A stretch of DNA of 64,000 nucleotides, taken from positions 711,501 to 775,500 of the forward strand of contig NZ_JAJJMP010000001.1 in assembly GCF_020905415.1 (NCBI RefSeq), read 5' to 3'. How positions within the stretch are numbered: the first letter of the stretch is position 1; the number at the start of each line of letters is the position of its first letter. Shown in pieces: positions 35,821 to 44,875 of this stretch. The translations under genes and the position numbers were made by a program. Source of the stretch: Myroides oncorhynchi. Its GTDB lineage: Bacteria; Bacteroidota; Bacteroidia; Flavobacteriales; Flavobacteriaceae. A model generated the notes under the pieces. The model saw only the letters and a program-made list of their open reading frames with translations. It did no database searches and was not told the DNA's origin.

Positions 35821-37506
35821 ATGAGAATACTATTCTACTTCGTTTGTATTACTACGATCTTGTTTTCTAGTATTATACACGCACAAAAAACTATCCAAAA
35901 TACAGTTATAGAATACTTTACTTACTCAAATGGTAAAATAATTAATGCTGAGGATCCTATAATGTTGATTGCAAATGAACACACCACCTTTGTAGCAAAG
36001 AAAAACCAAATAAATATTGGTTTAGAAAAATATCCTAATGAACAAACTTTCATAGATTACGACAGCAAAGCACATTATAGCATTGCCCACCTCACAAAGA
36101 AAGATAAAATCAAGATGTTGTTGCCTGAGTCTAATCAAAACTTTACCCTTCACAATGAAACGAAGTTTATCCTTGGTTATAGATGTAAGAAAGCAACCAT
36201 TAAGATCAACTCTAACAACATAACACTATGGTACACGAATGAACTAAAAACTAAGGGAAGCCCAACGACTTTAGGCATAAACCTAGGCTTGGTACTCGAG
36301 ATAGATCGCAATGGAACTTATAAAACACTTGCAAATAAAATCAATACCGACTTAAAACTAGATCTTAGAGACTATTTTAAATTAGAAGAAAACACCTTAG
36401 TCGATACCCAAACTTATAAAACTAAACTGTGGGAAAGTAGATTCACTACTATAAAGTTATTTGAAGATGACTTACTTAATTTCTCTGACTCAATTATCAC
36501 CAAACCTAACTTAATGAGGTTTGCGAAAGGTACGATTATCGTCACAAAAGTCAAGATACCTGCTCTAAAGTCAACTGATCAGCTATTTATTAACTTAACA
36601 GAACAGTCTAATGGGGATGCTTATGACAGAACAGGCAGTATGTTTCTAATCCCACACTATCACGAAATCTCTTTTATGGATGCTTTAGAGCAAGGTCTTA
36701 GAGTATTGCCTATATATCAGAATCAGGACTCCCCAGAGCAATTTCAAGGAGTAATCGCAACGAATAATTACACTCCTCCTATAGAATTAATGCGTTTTTT
36801 CACTCCATTTGGTGTAAAAGGATTTAATCATATCGATGTCTTAGATTATAAATGGCAGGACAAAGCCTACTACAGACAGGAGATTACAGAGTTCTTGCCG
36901 CTATTAAGTAATAGTGAATGGTATATAGGTGTATATATTGGAAACTATGACAAAGGCGGTCATAAGATCAGCGCTGATATCACTATTCATCCTGATGGAC
37001 AAGAAGAAAAAAACAAAATTACAACGATGATGCCAATCTTTAACACTACTAATCTAATGGAAATGGCTGGCCAGAATTATCCGATTATGTTTGCTTCACC
37101 TGAAGGATTAAAGATAACCTTCACCGCTACTACAGATATAAAAAATGCAAGATTAAGATATATCACAACAGGTCATGGAGGATGGGAAAATGGAGATGAG
37201 TTTAACCCAAAACTCAATTCTATCTCATTAGATCAAAATAAGGTATTAGATTACTACCCATGGCGACAAGACTGTGGCTCTTATAGAGAGTACAATCCAG
37301 CTTCAGGTAACTTTGATACAGGATTATCATCATCAGACTTAAGTCGCTCTAATTGGTGTCCAGGCACTATCACCCCCCCTATATGGGTACCTCTAGGAGA
37401 CATTAAAAAGGGAGTACATACTATAGAGATAAAAATACCCCAAGGAAGAAGAGAAGGAAATAGTTTTAGCTATTGGAATGTATCCGGTGTACTATTCGGA
37501 GAGTAA
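35821..37506 (+). CDS. peptide-N-glycosidase F homologue with extra N-terminal domain (PNGase F-II type)
   Basis: A 561-residue secreted protein. Signal peptide (MRILFYFVCITTILFSSIIHAQ), then an N-terminal domain of about 210 residues resembling GLPGLI-type secreted domains, then the two-domain PNGase F fold from about residue 225. Visible catalytic-region residues: Asp269 (AYDRTGSMF), matching Asp60 of PNGase F, and Glu460 (HGGWENGDEF), matching Glu206. The C-terminus carries WRQDCGSYREYNPASGNFD and LSRSNWCPG. The Glu118 equivalent is not obvious by eye. PNGase F removes N-linked glycans from glycoproteins. The added N-terminal domain matches the layout of the Elizabethkingia PNGase F-II. 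Confidence 0.85.
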   Translation: MRILFYFVCITTILFSSIIHAQKTIQNTVIEYFTYSNGKIINAEDPIMLIANEHTTFVAKKNQINIGLEKYPNEQTFIDYDSKAHYSIAHLTKKDKIKMLLPESNQNFTLHNETKFILGYRCKKATIKINSNNITLWYTNELKTKGSPTTLGINLGLVLEIDRNGTYKTLANKINTDLKLDLRDYFKLEENTLVDTQTYKTKLWESRFTTIKLFEDDLLNFSDSIITKPNLMRFAKGTIIVTKVKIPALKSTDQLFINLTEQSNGDAYDRTGSMFLIPHYHEISFMDALEQGLRVLPIYQNQDSPEQFQGVIATNNYTPPIELMRFFTPFGVKGFNHIDVLDYKWQDKAYYRQEITEFLPLLSNSEWYIGVYIGNYDKGGHKISADITIHPDGQEEKNKITTMMPIFNTTNLMEMAGQNYPIMFASPEGLKITFTATTDIKNARLRYITTGHGGWENGDEFNPKLNSISLDQNKVLDYYPWRQDCGSYREYNPASGNFDTGLSSSDLSRSNWCPGTITPPIWVPLGDIKKGVHTIEIKIPQGRREGNSFSYWNVSGVLFGE

Positions 37507-37633
37507 ACCTAGAATCTGCCTTAGTCAAATACTACAAAGCAATTCTACTTCATCGCTCTTTCATTAGCTTCTCACCCCCACTAGAGTATGCTTTAGTCAC
37601 TAATTCAGACCTACTTTGTATAATTACTTCTCG
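37505..37633 (+). repeat. 129-bp 3'-flank repeat, copy B (overlaps the PNGase stop codon)
   Basis: Begins within the TAA stop codon of the PNGase F-type gene (AAACCTAGAATC on the plus strand). It aligns without gaps to the minus strand of 32009-31881. Internal complementary segments TACAAAG (37533) and CTTTGTA (37614) could close a long stem. Confidence 0.85.
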
Positions 37634-37662
37634 TTGATATTTCTATTACCTATTTGGGGTTA

Positions 37663-37708
37663 AACAAAAAGAGCTGTTTTAAATTTTTTTAAAACAGCTC
37701 TTTTTGTT
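37663..37708. terminator. strong bidirectional terminator between PNGase and porin genes
   Basis: An 18-bp perfect stem (AACAAAAAGAGCTGTTTT with its complement ending at 37708) around a T-rich loop. It serves both convergent genes. Confidence 0.9.
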
Positions 37709-37723
37709 TATATAACTTCCCGT

Positions 37724-39706
37724 TTAAGAGAAGAAATTCCATGAAACACCAAATCTCAATGTAAAATCTTTATAAGGATTATTAGGTGCAGAATAATACT
37801 TATATCCTGTCATACTAGAATTAAAATGCTCAAGCATAATATAGATTCTGGCAGTTCTAATCTTCATATTAATAAAGAAGTCAAACACTGGATAGTTACC
37901 TACTTCAATTTTATCTTGCACAAAGAAATCTCCTATCAATGGATTATAATCATTCGCATAGTACTTACTAAAGTAGCTAAGTGTCACTCCTGTTTGGAAT
38001 TTTAATGCCTTATCAAAGAATGCATCAGTAAAATACAATGTATTCCTAGTTACAAACTGAGGTACATTAAGAATATTATCTTTCTGATCAACTTTTTGGT
38101 ACAATACAGTATTGTCTAAACCAAACTTCCCAAAACGAAAGTCTTTCTCTGCTTGAATAGACAAATAATTAATTGTCCCGTCATACTGCTTAGGAGTAAC
38201 CAACACTTGCTGAGGAATACCAAACTTATCAAACTCTGTAGCATCGTTAGAGAAGTAAAGCTTGTCTTTTAAGACAGAGTATGTTCCAGACAATTTTACC
38301 CAAGGTGTAGTAAACGAAGCATCGAATTGATTAATCTTTTCGTTCTTAAACTCATTATACCAGTTGTAATTCACATAATCACTTTGATATAAATAGTAAT
38401 TAAGATTTCCCATTCGCTTAAGGTTTTGATACCCCAAATCAAATGCTATATTATCAGATAACTTATAATTAAGGCTTCCTTCTATATTACTTGTTTTGTC
38501 ATTTCCTAAAGAAGAACTAACCAATATATTCGCTCTCCAGTTATCTTTATGATAAATATAACGTCCTCCGATCATAGTAATATTCTTCTCTATCTGATCA
38601 GGAACCAAACCTTCATTAACGTGAGCTATACTTTTATAATGATAGTTATATTTATAAAAATCCACAAAACCTTCAAAACGACCAGCTACATCAGATTGAT
38701 AAGCAGCACCTACTCTATTAAAGATATTATAGTATCTTGTTTTATTATTTATACTGCTACGAAATGCGTCTCCGAAGTGCTTTTTATCTGTATATTGACT
38801 ATTAATATCAGCTTGTTTATATTCAAAAAATTTATCTTCGTAAGTAAATTCATGCGTTAACAAAATTCCATTCTTAAACGAATTATTTAATTGGTATTGG
38901 TGATTTAAATATAGTCGTTTCCCTTTTAACATTGTCTCTACATCACGATAGTACACATTAAGACGTTCACGTTTATTATATGGTTTTACACTAGATTCAA
39001 AAAGATCGATATCGCGAATACCACCATTCTCTTTGTTCATTATATCTTGGGCGGTGAAGTGCGCACGCATCAGGTACTTCTTATCCTCAGATTGATAACT
39101 AGATCCTATTCTAAAATTACCAGTAGAAGACAATTGATTAATATACTTACCTAAAGAACGAAGTCCTTTATAACCAACAAAAAAGTTAAGGTTCTTACTT
39201 GTGTTCAATGTGATAAATGCATCTAAATTCTGACCTTGTTTCATTACTGACCTATAATATAAATCAGTATAAGGTGTAGGTGCAGAATAGTACTTTATAT
39301 CTTCAATATTTAAATAAGCCATCTGCTTTGCCTCAAATCCAAATCCTGGCAAAACATTGTTTTTTTTATAGTTATATTTTAAAACATTATACGTTTGTCC
39401 TTCATTTGCAAATTGCAATAGACCAAAAGGGTTTTTTCTTAAATAATTAAACTCATAGTGCTTCTTTACTGATAGAGCAGTATCAACAGCTATGGTATCG
39501 TTCTTAATTGATATAATCTTATAATCTCTAATAGGTGCAACAGAATCTTTCTTAGCTTTTTGTCTAAGGCTACCTATCTCTTTCTTCTCTTTCTTATTTG
39601 GGTCACCGTCAGGACGGTAACTACCTTGCATGTCTAAAGTTTGAAACTGCGCATTAGCAGTCACAAAACAAAAAAACACTAGAAATACACTTAAGTACTT
39701 TCGCAT
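37724..39706 (-). CDS. putative porin (Bacteroidota PF14121 type)
   Basis: A 660-residue outer-membrane beta-barrel. Signal peptide (MRKYLSVFLVFFCFVTANAQ), a short periplasmic N-terminal segment rich in charged residues (KKEKKEIGSLRQKAKKD), then alternating amphipathic strands rich in Tyr and Asn, ending with DFTLRFGVSWNFFS and its C-terminal aromatic residue. This matches the 'putative porin' family common in Flavobacteria; substrate unknown. A TACCTTTG box lies 18-25 nt upstream of the start (39730-39723). Confidence 0.82.
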   Translation of the reverse strand: MRKYLSVFLVFFCFVTANAQFQTLDMQGSYRPDGDPNKKEKKEIGSLRQKAKKDSVAPIRDYKIISIKNDTIAVDTALSVKKHYEFNYLRKNPFGLLQFANEGQTYNVLKYNYKKNNVLPGFGFEAKQMAYLNIEDIKYYSAPTPYTDLYYRSVMKQGQNLDAFITLNTSKNLNFFVGYKGLRSLGKYINQLSSTGNFRIGSSYQSEDKKYLMRAHFTAQDIMNKENGGIRDIDLFESSVKPYNKRERLNVYYRDVETMLKGKRLYLNHQYQLNNSFKNGILLTHEFTYEDKFFEYKQADINSQYTDKKHFGDAFRSSINNKTRYYNIFNRVGAAYQSDVAGRFEGFVDFYKYNYHYKSIAHVNEGLVPDQIEKNITMIGGRYIYHKDNWRANILVSSSLGNDKTSNIEGSLNYKLSDNIAFDLGYQNLKRMGNLNYYLYQSDYVNYNWYNEFKNEKINQFDASFTTPWVKLSGTYSVLKDKLYFSNDATEFDKFGIPQQVLVTPKQYDGTINYLSIQAEKDFRFGKFGLDNTVLYQKVDQKDNILNVPQFVTRNTLYFTDAFFDKALKFQTGVTLSYFSKYYANDYNPLIGDFFVQDKIEVGNYPVFDFFINMKIRTARIYIMLEHFNSSMTGYKYYSAPNNPYKDFTLRFGVSWNFFS

Positions 39707-39754
39707 AAAATTATAATTTGGACAAAGGTAATTTTATTTTTGAATTAAATAAAA

Positions 39755-39776
39755 AAAGCCATCCGAAGATGGCTTT
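39755..39776. terminator. terminator behind the fourth SusD gene
   Basis: AAAGCCATC (39755-39763) pairs with GATGGCTTT (39768-39776) around CGAA, with A and T tracts on both sides. Confidence 0.8.
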
Positions 39777-39799
39777 CTATTTTATACTTAGTACGCTAA

Positions 39800-41470
39800 C
39801 TATTTCTTAGCCCATATAAGTTTTGTATCCATTTTGTCACCGCCCATACGAGCAGCAGCAGCATCTTTATTCACTTTATTAACAAGATCCATATCAGAAG
39901 GATATGTAATTCTGTCTGGTAAATCTTTCAATGCTACACTAGGTACAAATGTATAACTCTTTTCTCCATTAGGTCCATCAGCTACTAACTCATGGCTCTC
40001 TCCTGGTAATAAAAATGTTTTTGGAAACTTAGTTCTACGATACTCAGCCCAAGCTTCATAAGGTTGCATGTACAACGAAATATATTTTTGCGTCATTACA
40101 TTCTCTTCATTAGCAGCAGGGACTTTTGTAAGATAAGCATCTACTTGTGCTTTACTTACTCCCCATCTATCCATAGAAGCCTTAATACCATTTTTATAAT
40201 GAACATCACTCCATCCGTTATTTTCTGCAAGAATAAACTCAACTTCAGCATACTCCATTAAAATCTCTACATAATCACCTTTATATACATTTCCAGAAAA
40301 CTGAGAAACATAATCTGTTTGAGATCCTGTAAAAGAACCTAGAATACCTATAGGTAATCCAACATAAAAATCAGCTGTTCTATCTACATAGTTATTACTT
40401 TCAATACTAGGAATAGTAGCATGACTTCTAAAGCGAACAGTTACTTCTTCTTTCACTTTACTACCATCATCTTTAGTCACTTCTAGTAATTGTGTTTTAG
40501 GAGCAACCATTCTATACAATCTAGGATCAACAAGATTCTTAAATGGGTTCTTTTTGCCTACCATCTTTTCTTCTCCTTTTAATAACTCAACGAATGTATT
40601 TGTTGGAGAAAAATCGTTACGATTATCAATAAACGCAGCTCTATAGAAAGGAGCAGGATTAACCTTGTCATTTTGGAATTGTAGTCCAACAGTATCGTCA
40701 TTTGACAACATCACACCACTTTTAATAGCATCAGCTATATGGTCTTTTGCTTCAGGAATAACACTTTTAACACGATTCGCAATCTTCAAACGAAGTGAAT
40801 TCGCAAAGCGCTTCATTTTAGTAGCACTCTCAAAAATAAAATCTCCTTGATTAAAAATTGTCTTATCTAATTCAATTGCCACAGAAGCTTCTTTTAGCTC
40901 CTTCATCATATCCTTATATATCTTTTCTTGAGGAGCAAACTGTGGGTTAGTAATTTCATTACTAGTTCCTAATGTCATAGCCTGAAAATCAGGATCATCA
41001 CTTCCGTATGAATAATAAGGTACATCTCCATAAGTCTCTAAAGCTTGTAGCTGAGAATATACTAACATAATACGTGCAGCAGCAACCATATTTGCAGGGT
41101 TACCATAAGTTGGAGCCTTTGCAGCATTAGCAGGATTTGTAACAATATCAATAATTTCTTTATATCCCTTTGCAGCTAAATAAATATCTGTATAAAGACT
41201 ATTATTAACACCTGTACGGAATAGATATAGATCCTCATCAGTGTAATTTCTTTGAGCAGAATACTGTACCCATGGCAAAGTCATACGACCCGAAGGAAAT
41301 CCTCCTCTAGTATTTGTCATCAAGTTTTTATTAGACTTGTTGAATAATCCTCCTGTTGGTACTTCTAGTGGTTTATTAGGGTTTACGTTAATCTCTTCTA
41401 AGTCCTTATCACAACTTACAAAAGCCATAAAGCAAGCTAAAAGAGATATTTTATATATATACTTTTTCAT
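39800..41470 (-). CDS. SusD-like lipoprotein (SusD-like_2 group), pair 4
   Basis: A 556-residue outer-membrane surface lipoprotein. Lipobox FVSC-D with Cys20. The start DKDLEEINVNPNKPLEVPTGGLFN is typical of the SusD-like_2 (PF12771) group, different from the three other SusD proteins here. It forms the lid of the SusC transporter encoded 8 bp upstream. The substrate is unknown; the SusD-like_2 group is often linked to peptide or small-ligand uptake (family knowledge, not shown here). Confidence 0.9.
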   Translation of the reverse strand: MKKYIYKISLLACFMAFVSCDKDLEEINVNPNKPLEVPTGGLFNKSNKNLMTNTRGGFPSGRMTLPWVQYSAQRNYTDEDLYLFRTGVNNSLYTDIYLAAKGYKEIIDIVTNPANAAKAPTYGNPANMVAAARIMLVYSQLQALETYGDVPYYSYGSDDPDFQAMTLGTSNEITNPQFAPQEKIYKDMMKELKEASVAIELDKTIFNQGDFIFESATKMKRFANSLRLKIANRVKSVIPEAKDHIADAIKSGVMLSNDDTVGLQFQNDKVNPAPFYRAAFIDNRNDFSPTNTFVELLKGEEKMVGKKNPFKNLVDPRLYRMVAPKTQLLEVTKDDGSKVKEEVTVRFRSHATIPSIESNNYVDRTADFYVGLPIGILGSFTGSQTDYVSQFSGNVYKGDYVEILMEYAEVEFILAENNGWSDVHYKNGIKASMDRWGVSKAQVDAYLTKVPAANEENVMTQKYISLYMQPYEAWAEYRRTKFPKTFLLPGESHELVADGPNGEKSYTFVPSVALKDLPDRITYPSDMDLVNKVNKDAAAARMGGDKMDTKLIWAKK

Positions 41471-41478
41471 TAGAGTTC

Positions 41479-44400
41479 TTAGAATTTAAATTTAACATTC
41501 ATTCCATAAGTTCTTGTCGATGGCAATGAAGCACCTTCAATAGCTTGAATATTTCCACTTCCGTATGAAGCCATTTCAGGATCCATCCCTTTCCAGTCTA
41601 AGTTCCATGTGAATAAATTACGGCCATAAGCTGAAACTGTAATACCTTTAAATGGTCCTATCCATTTTGCAGGTAAGTCATACCCCAACGAAATTTCACG
41701 TAATTTAATATAATCAGAACTAAACACGTTTTGTGCATCTACACCACCATAGTGACTTTGAGCCCATTTTTGCCCAGATACAACTTTATCATTTTTAGTT
41801 CCATCTTCTTTAACACCATCCAAAATAAGTCCTTTCTCACGAATATCATTCTCTGCAGACTTATCTAACATACCTGAGTACATTCCGAACATATGAGAAG
41901 TAGAGAAGTATTTACCTCCTTTTTGCATATCTATTAATACACCTAAGCTAAAGCTCTTGTATTTAAAGCTATTGCGAATACCCATATTATAATCTGGAAG
42001 ATATGTTCCTAAAGGTTGAATACCTGTCTTTTTATATAGACCATCTGCACCTACTACTTTATTTCCATTATCGTCATAAACGTAATCAGTTCCATAGATT
42101 TGTCCATAAGCTTCACCTATTTTACCTTGTAATGAAACTTGGAAAGGAGCACGTGTAATCTCTACTGATTCCACTCCTTCTGCCAATCTAGTTAACTCAT
42201 TCTTATTCTTAGAGAAGTTCCAAGTAATATCCCATGAAAAATCTTTTGAGCGAATTGGAGCTAAATTAACTGTAGCCTCAATACCCTTATTTTTCATATC
42301 ACCAGCATTCTTCCACTTATAAGCATACCCTGTTGCAGCATCATACTGAACACGTGTAATCAAATCTTTTGTGTCAATTTGGTAATATGATAATTCAAAT
42401 CCAATTCTATTATTCAAAAATGCTGCTTCTAAACCAATTTCTTTAGTAGTCATCATTTCTGGTTTTAAATCAGGATTGTTAGCCGTATTACTTAAAGAAT
42501 AAGTAGGATTCCCTTGGAACGGTCCATCAAGGTTGTAATAATTAGCTGTTCTATATGCCTCAGTATCATTACCTACTTGAGCCCATCCTAAACGAAGTTT
42601 ACCAAAAGACAACCAATCTAACTCAGGTAATAAATGAGAAAAAAGGAAAGTTCCTGTAACTGATGGATAAGTAACTGATTTTTTAACTGTAGAGAACCAG
42701 TCTGTACGAGCTGTTCCTTCTAAGAATAAAAATTCCTTATAGTTTAAACTAACCGACCCAAATATACTATTAGTTCTTGAATGGAATTTCTCATTACTAG
42801 CTTTTGCATCCGAAACACTATTACTTAAGTTATATAACCCAGCTATATCTAATCCTCCTACTGTAGTACCAAATACATAATCTCTACGTTTTTCACTTCT
42901 GTTAATCCCTACGAAAGCATTAATTCCAAAATCACCAAAATGATCGTCGTAATGAACACGTCCTTCATAGTTATATTCAGATACATCGCGTTTCATGATA
43001 GTATATTTAGACTCAGCTTGAGAACCTACTGCCACTTGCTCTTCAACCGTAAAACTATAACGGTCGCCATAAACAGTACCTACAGCATATAACTTATCAG
43101 AGAATTGGTAAGTCAACTTAACATTTCCGTAAGTTCTATTACGAACGTCTTGAGATGTATTTTCATAGACTACCCAATATGGGTTATCAGAATAAGCTGG
43201 TGTACCATCATTCCAAGCAGTTCTATTCCAAGAACGTTGATCTCCATTTGCTAATTTATAATCCTTTAATTTAGTATAATCTAACTGTCTTTGTCCCCAT
43301 TGCCAGAATTTTTGTGCAACAGAGTTATCTCCGTAACCTACTTCAGGGCGATTAAATCCTTTTGTATAAACATAGTTAAAGTTAGTCTCTGCTTTTAACT
43401 TATCTGTTAATTGTGTTGAAGCACTTACAGCAAAATTATTACGTTGTAATTTAGAATTAGGCACAACTCCTTCAGTAACATTATTACTAAAAGACATTCT
43501 AACATTACTGTCTTTATAAGACTTACCAATAGAAACAGATTGATTATGTGTAATCCCTGTATTGAAAAAAGACTTCACATCATTTTTAGACTTTTGCCAT
43601 GGTACTTCTTTCATAAAGTCATCCCCAAACTCTGGGTCAAATGCATACCATGGTAAATAAGGTGTACCATCTAGTTTTGGACCCCAGCTTTCATCAACCT
43701 TGTACTCAGCAATATTATACGTCTTTCCACCGATTACAGCTGTAGGTAACTTACTTGAAGATCCACCTCCATATAAAGTTTGAAGTTTAGGCATAATGTT
43801 TATGCTTTCAAAACTTAGACCAGTATTAACTTCTATATCAGTTCTACCATTTTTAGCAGACTTTGTTGTATAGATGATAACTCCATTTCCTCCTCTATTT
43901 CCATAAAGAGCAGATGCTGGCCCTCCTTTTAGTACTGTTACAGACTCAATATCGTCAGGATTAATATCCGCAGATGTATCTCCGTAATCACGTCCTCCAG
44001 AACCACGTTGCATATTCGCATCAGCGAAGTTACTGTTGTCTAATGGCACACCATCTACTACGATAAGAGGTTGGTTATTACCAGTTACAGACTTAACACC
44101 ACGTAACACAATACGAGCAGATCCTCCCATAGAAGAAGGAGACGTAACTTGTAATCCTGCAACATTTCCTGAAAGTGCATTAACTGCATTTGTCTGACCT
44201 GATCCAGATAAATTATCTCCTTTAACTTCTTGAGAAGAATAACCTAACTTTTTCTTATCACGCTTAATACCTAAAGCTGTTACTACAACTTCGTCAAGCA
44301 TTTCTTCGTCTCCAGTCATTGTCACATTATAAGTAGCTTCACCACCGACAATGTGCTTAATGTCTTTCATTCCAACAAAAGAATAGATGATAACATCACC

Positions 44401-44598
44401 TTTCTTTACTTTTAATGTGTATTTACCATCCAGATCTGTCTGAGTACCTTCCGCAGTACCCGAAATCGTAACAGAAACACCTGGAAGAGGCAAGCCTCCT
44501 TCGCTTACAACCCCATTAAAAGTCTTTTCTTGAGCAAAACCAACTTGCACTAAAAAAGCAAGTGAGCCCACCAAGATCCATTTAAACTTTGATTTCAT
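41479..44598 (-). CDS. SusC/RagA-type TonB-linked transporter, pair 4
   Basis: A 1039-residue outer-membrane importer. Signal peptide ending VGFAQ, carboxypeptidase-like domain (FNGVVSEGGLPLPGVSVTI...), the SusC signature LDEVVVTALG, plug domain (LSGNVAGLQV, QPLIVVDGVPLDN, VLKGGPASALYGNRGGNGV) and a 22-stranded barrel ending RTYGMNVKFKF. Its SusD partner follows 8 bp downstream. It is the most divergent of the four SusC proteins in barrel sequence. Confidence 0.95.
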   Translation of the reverse strand: MKSKFKWILVGSLAFLVQVGFAQEKTFNGVVSEGGLPLPGVSVTISGTAEGTQTDLDGKYTLKVKKGDVIIYSFVGMKDIKHIVGGEATYNVTMTGDEEMLDEVVVTALGIKRDKKKLGYSSQEVKGDNLSGSGQTNAVNALSGNVAGLQVTSPSSMGGSARIVLRGVKSVTGNNQPLIVVDGVPLDNSNFADANMQRGSGGRDYGDTSADINPDDIESVTVLKGGPASALYGNRGGNGVIIYTTKSAKNGRTDIEVNTGLSFESINIMPKLQTLYGGGSSSKLPTAVIGGKTYNIAEYKVDESWGPKLDGTPYLPWYAFDPEFGDDFMKEVPWQKSKNDVKSFFNTGITHNQSVSIGKSYKDSNVRMSFSNNVTEGVVPNSKLQRNNFAVSASTQLTDKLKAETNFNYVYTKGFNRPEVGYGDNSVAQKFWQWGQRQLDYTKLKDYKLANGDQRSWNRTAWNDGTPAYSDNPYWVVYENTSQDVRNRTYGNVKLTYQFSDKLYAVGTVYGDRYSFTVEEQVAVGSQAESKYTIMKRDVSEYNYEGRVHYDDHFGDFGINAFVGINRSEKRRDYVFGTTVGGLDIAGLYNLSNSVSDAKASNEKFHSRTNSIFGSVSLNYKEFLFLEGTARTDWFSTVKKSVTYPSVTGTFLFSHLLPELDWLSFGKLRLGWAQVGNDTEAYRTANYYNLDGPFQGNPTYSLSNTANNPDLKPEMMTTKEIGLEAAFLNNRIGFELSYYQIDTKDLITRVQYDAATGYAYKWKNAGDMKNKGIEATVNLAPIRSKDFSWDITWNFSKNKNELTRLAEGVESVEITRAPFQVSLQGKIGEAYGQIYGTDYVYDDNGNKVVGADGLYKKTGIQPLGTYLPDYNMGIRNSFKYKSFSLGVLIDMQKGGKYFSTSHMFGMYSGMLDKSAENDIREKGLILDGVKEDGTKNDKVVSGQKWAQSHYGGVDAQNVFSSDYIKLREISLGYDLPAKWIGPFKGITVSAYGRNLFTWNLDWKGMDPEMASYGSGNIQAIEGASLPSTRTYGMNVKFKF

Positions 44599-44623
44599 TT
44601 TAATTATTGATTAGTTAGTATGA

Positions 44624-44631
44624 CAAATCTA
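44624..44631 (-). promoter_or_regulatory. susC promoter box, pair 4
   Basis: TAGATTTG on the minus strand, ending 25 nt before the ATG. It is followed by ACTAACTAATCAA in the leader, as in the other three susC genes. Confidence 0.7.
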
Positions 44632-44835
44632 ACAAAAGATTTTAAACATGTTAAGTTTTTTTTAAGTTTTTTAATTATTTCATATTTATACAAAATATAC
44701 AATTTTTAACCAAAAAAAATACATAATACAAAATAATCAATACAAACCAAAACAAATATCAAATAAATAATCAAAACAAAAGTTAACAACTAAAATATTT
44801 TAGCATTTTTGAATTATAAATTAATACAGAAAAAA

Positions 44836-44862
44836 AGGAGGGAGATTTAAATTCTCCCTCCT
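44836..44862 (-). terminator. terminator behind SusD pair 3
   Basis: AGGAGGGAGA (44836-44845) pairs with TCTCCCTCCT (44853-44862). On the minus strand it is followed by TTTTT. It lies 13 bp behind the SusD stop and separates pairs 3 and 4. Confidence 0.85.
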
Positions 44863-44875
44863 ATTAAATATAAAC

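Noticed and set aside
35821..36500. Separate GLPGLI gene upstream of the glycosidase
   Set aside because: The frame is continuous with the PNGase F part and only the N-terminus has a signal peptide, so it is one fused protein.
31881..37633. Composite transposon bounded by the 129-bp inverted copies
   Set aside because: No transposase or recombinase between the copies and no target duplication; the enclosed genes look chromosomal. Kept only as a repeat.
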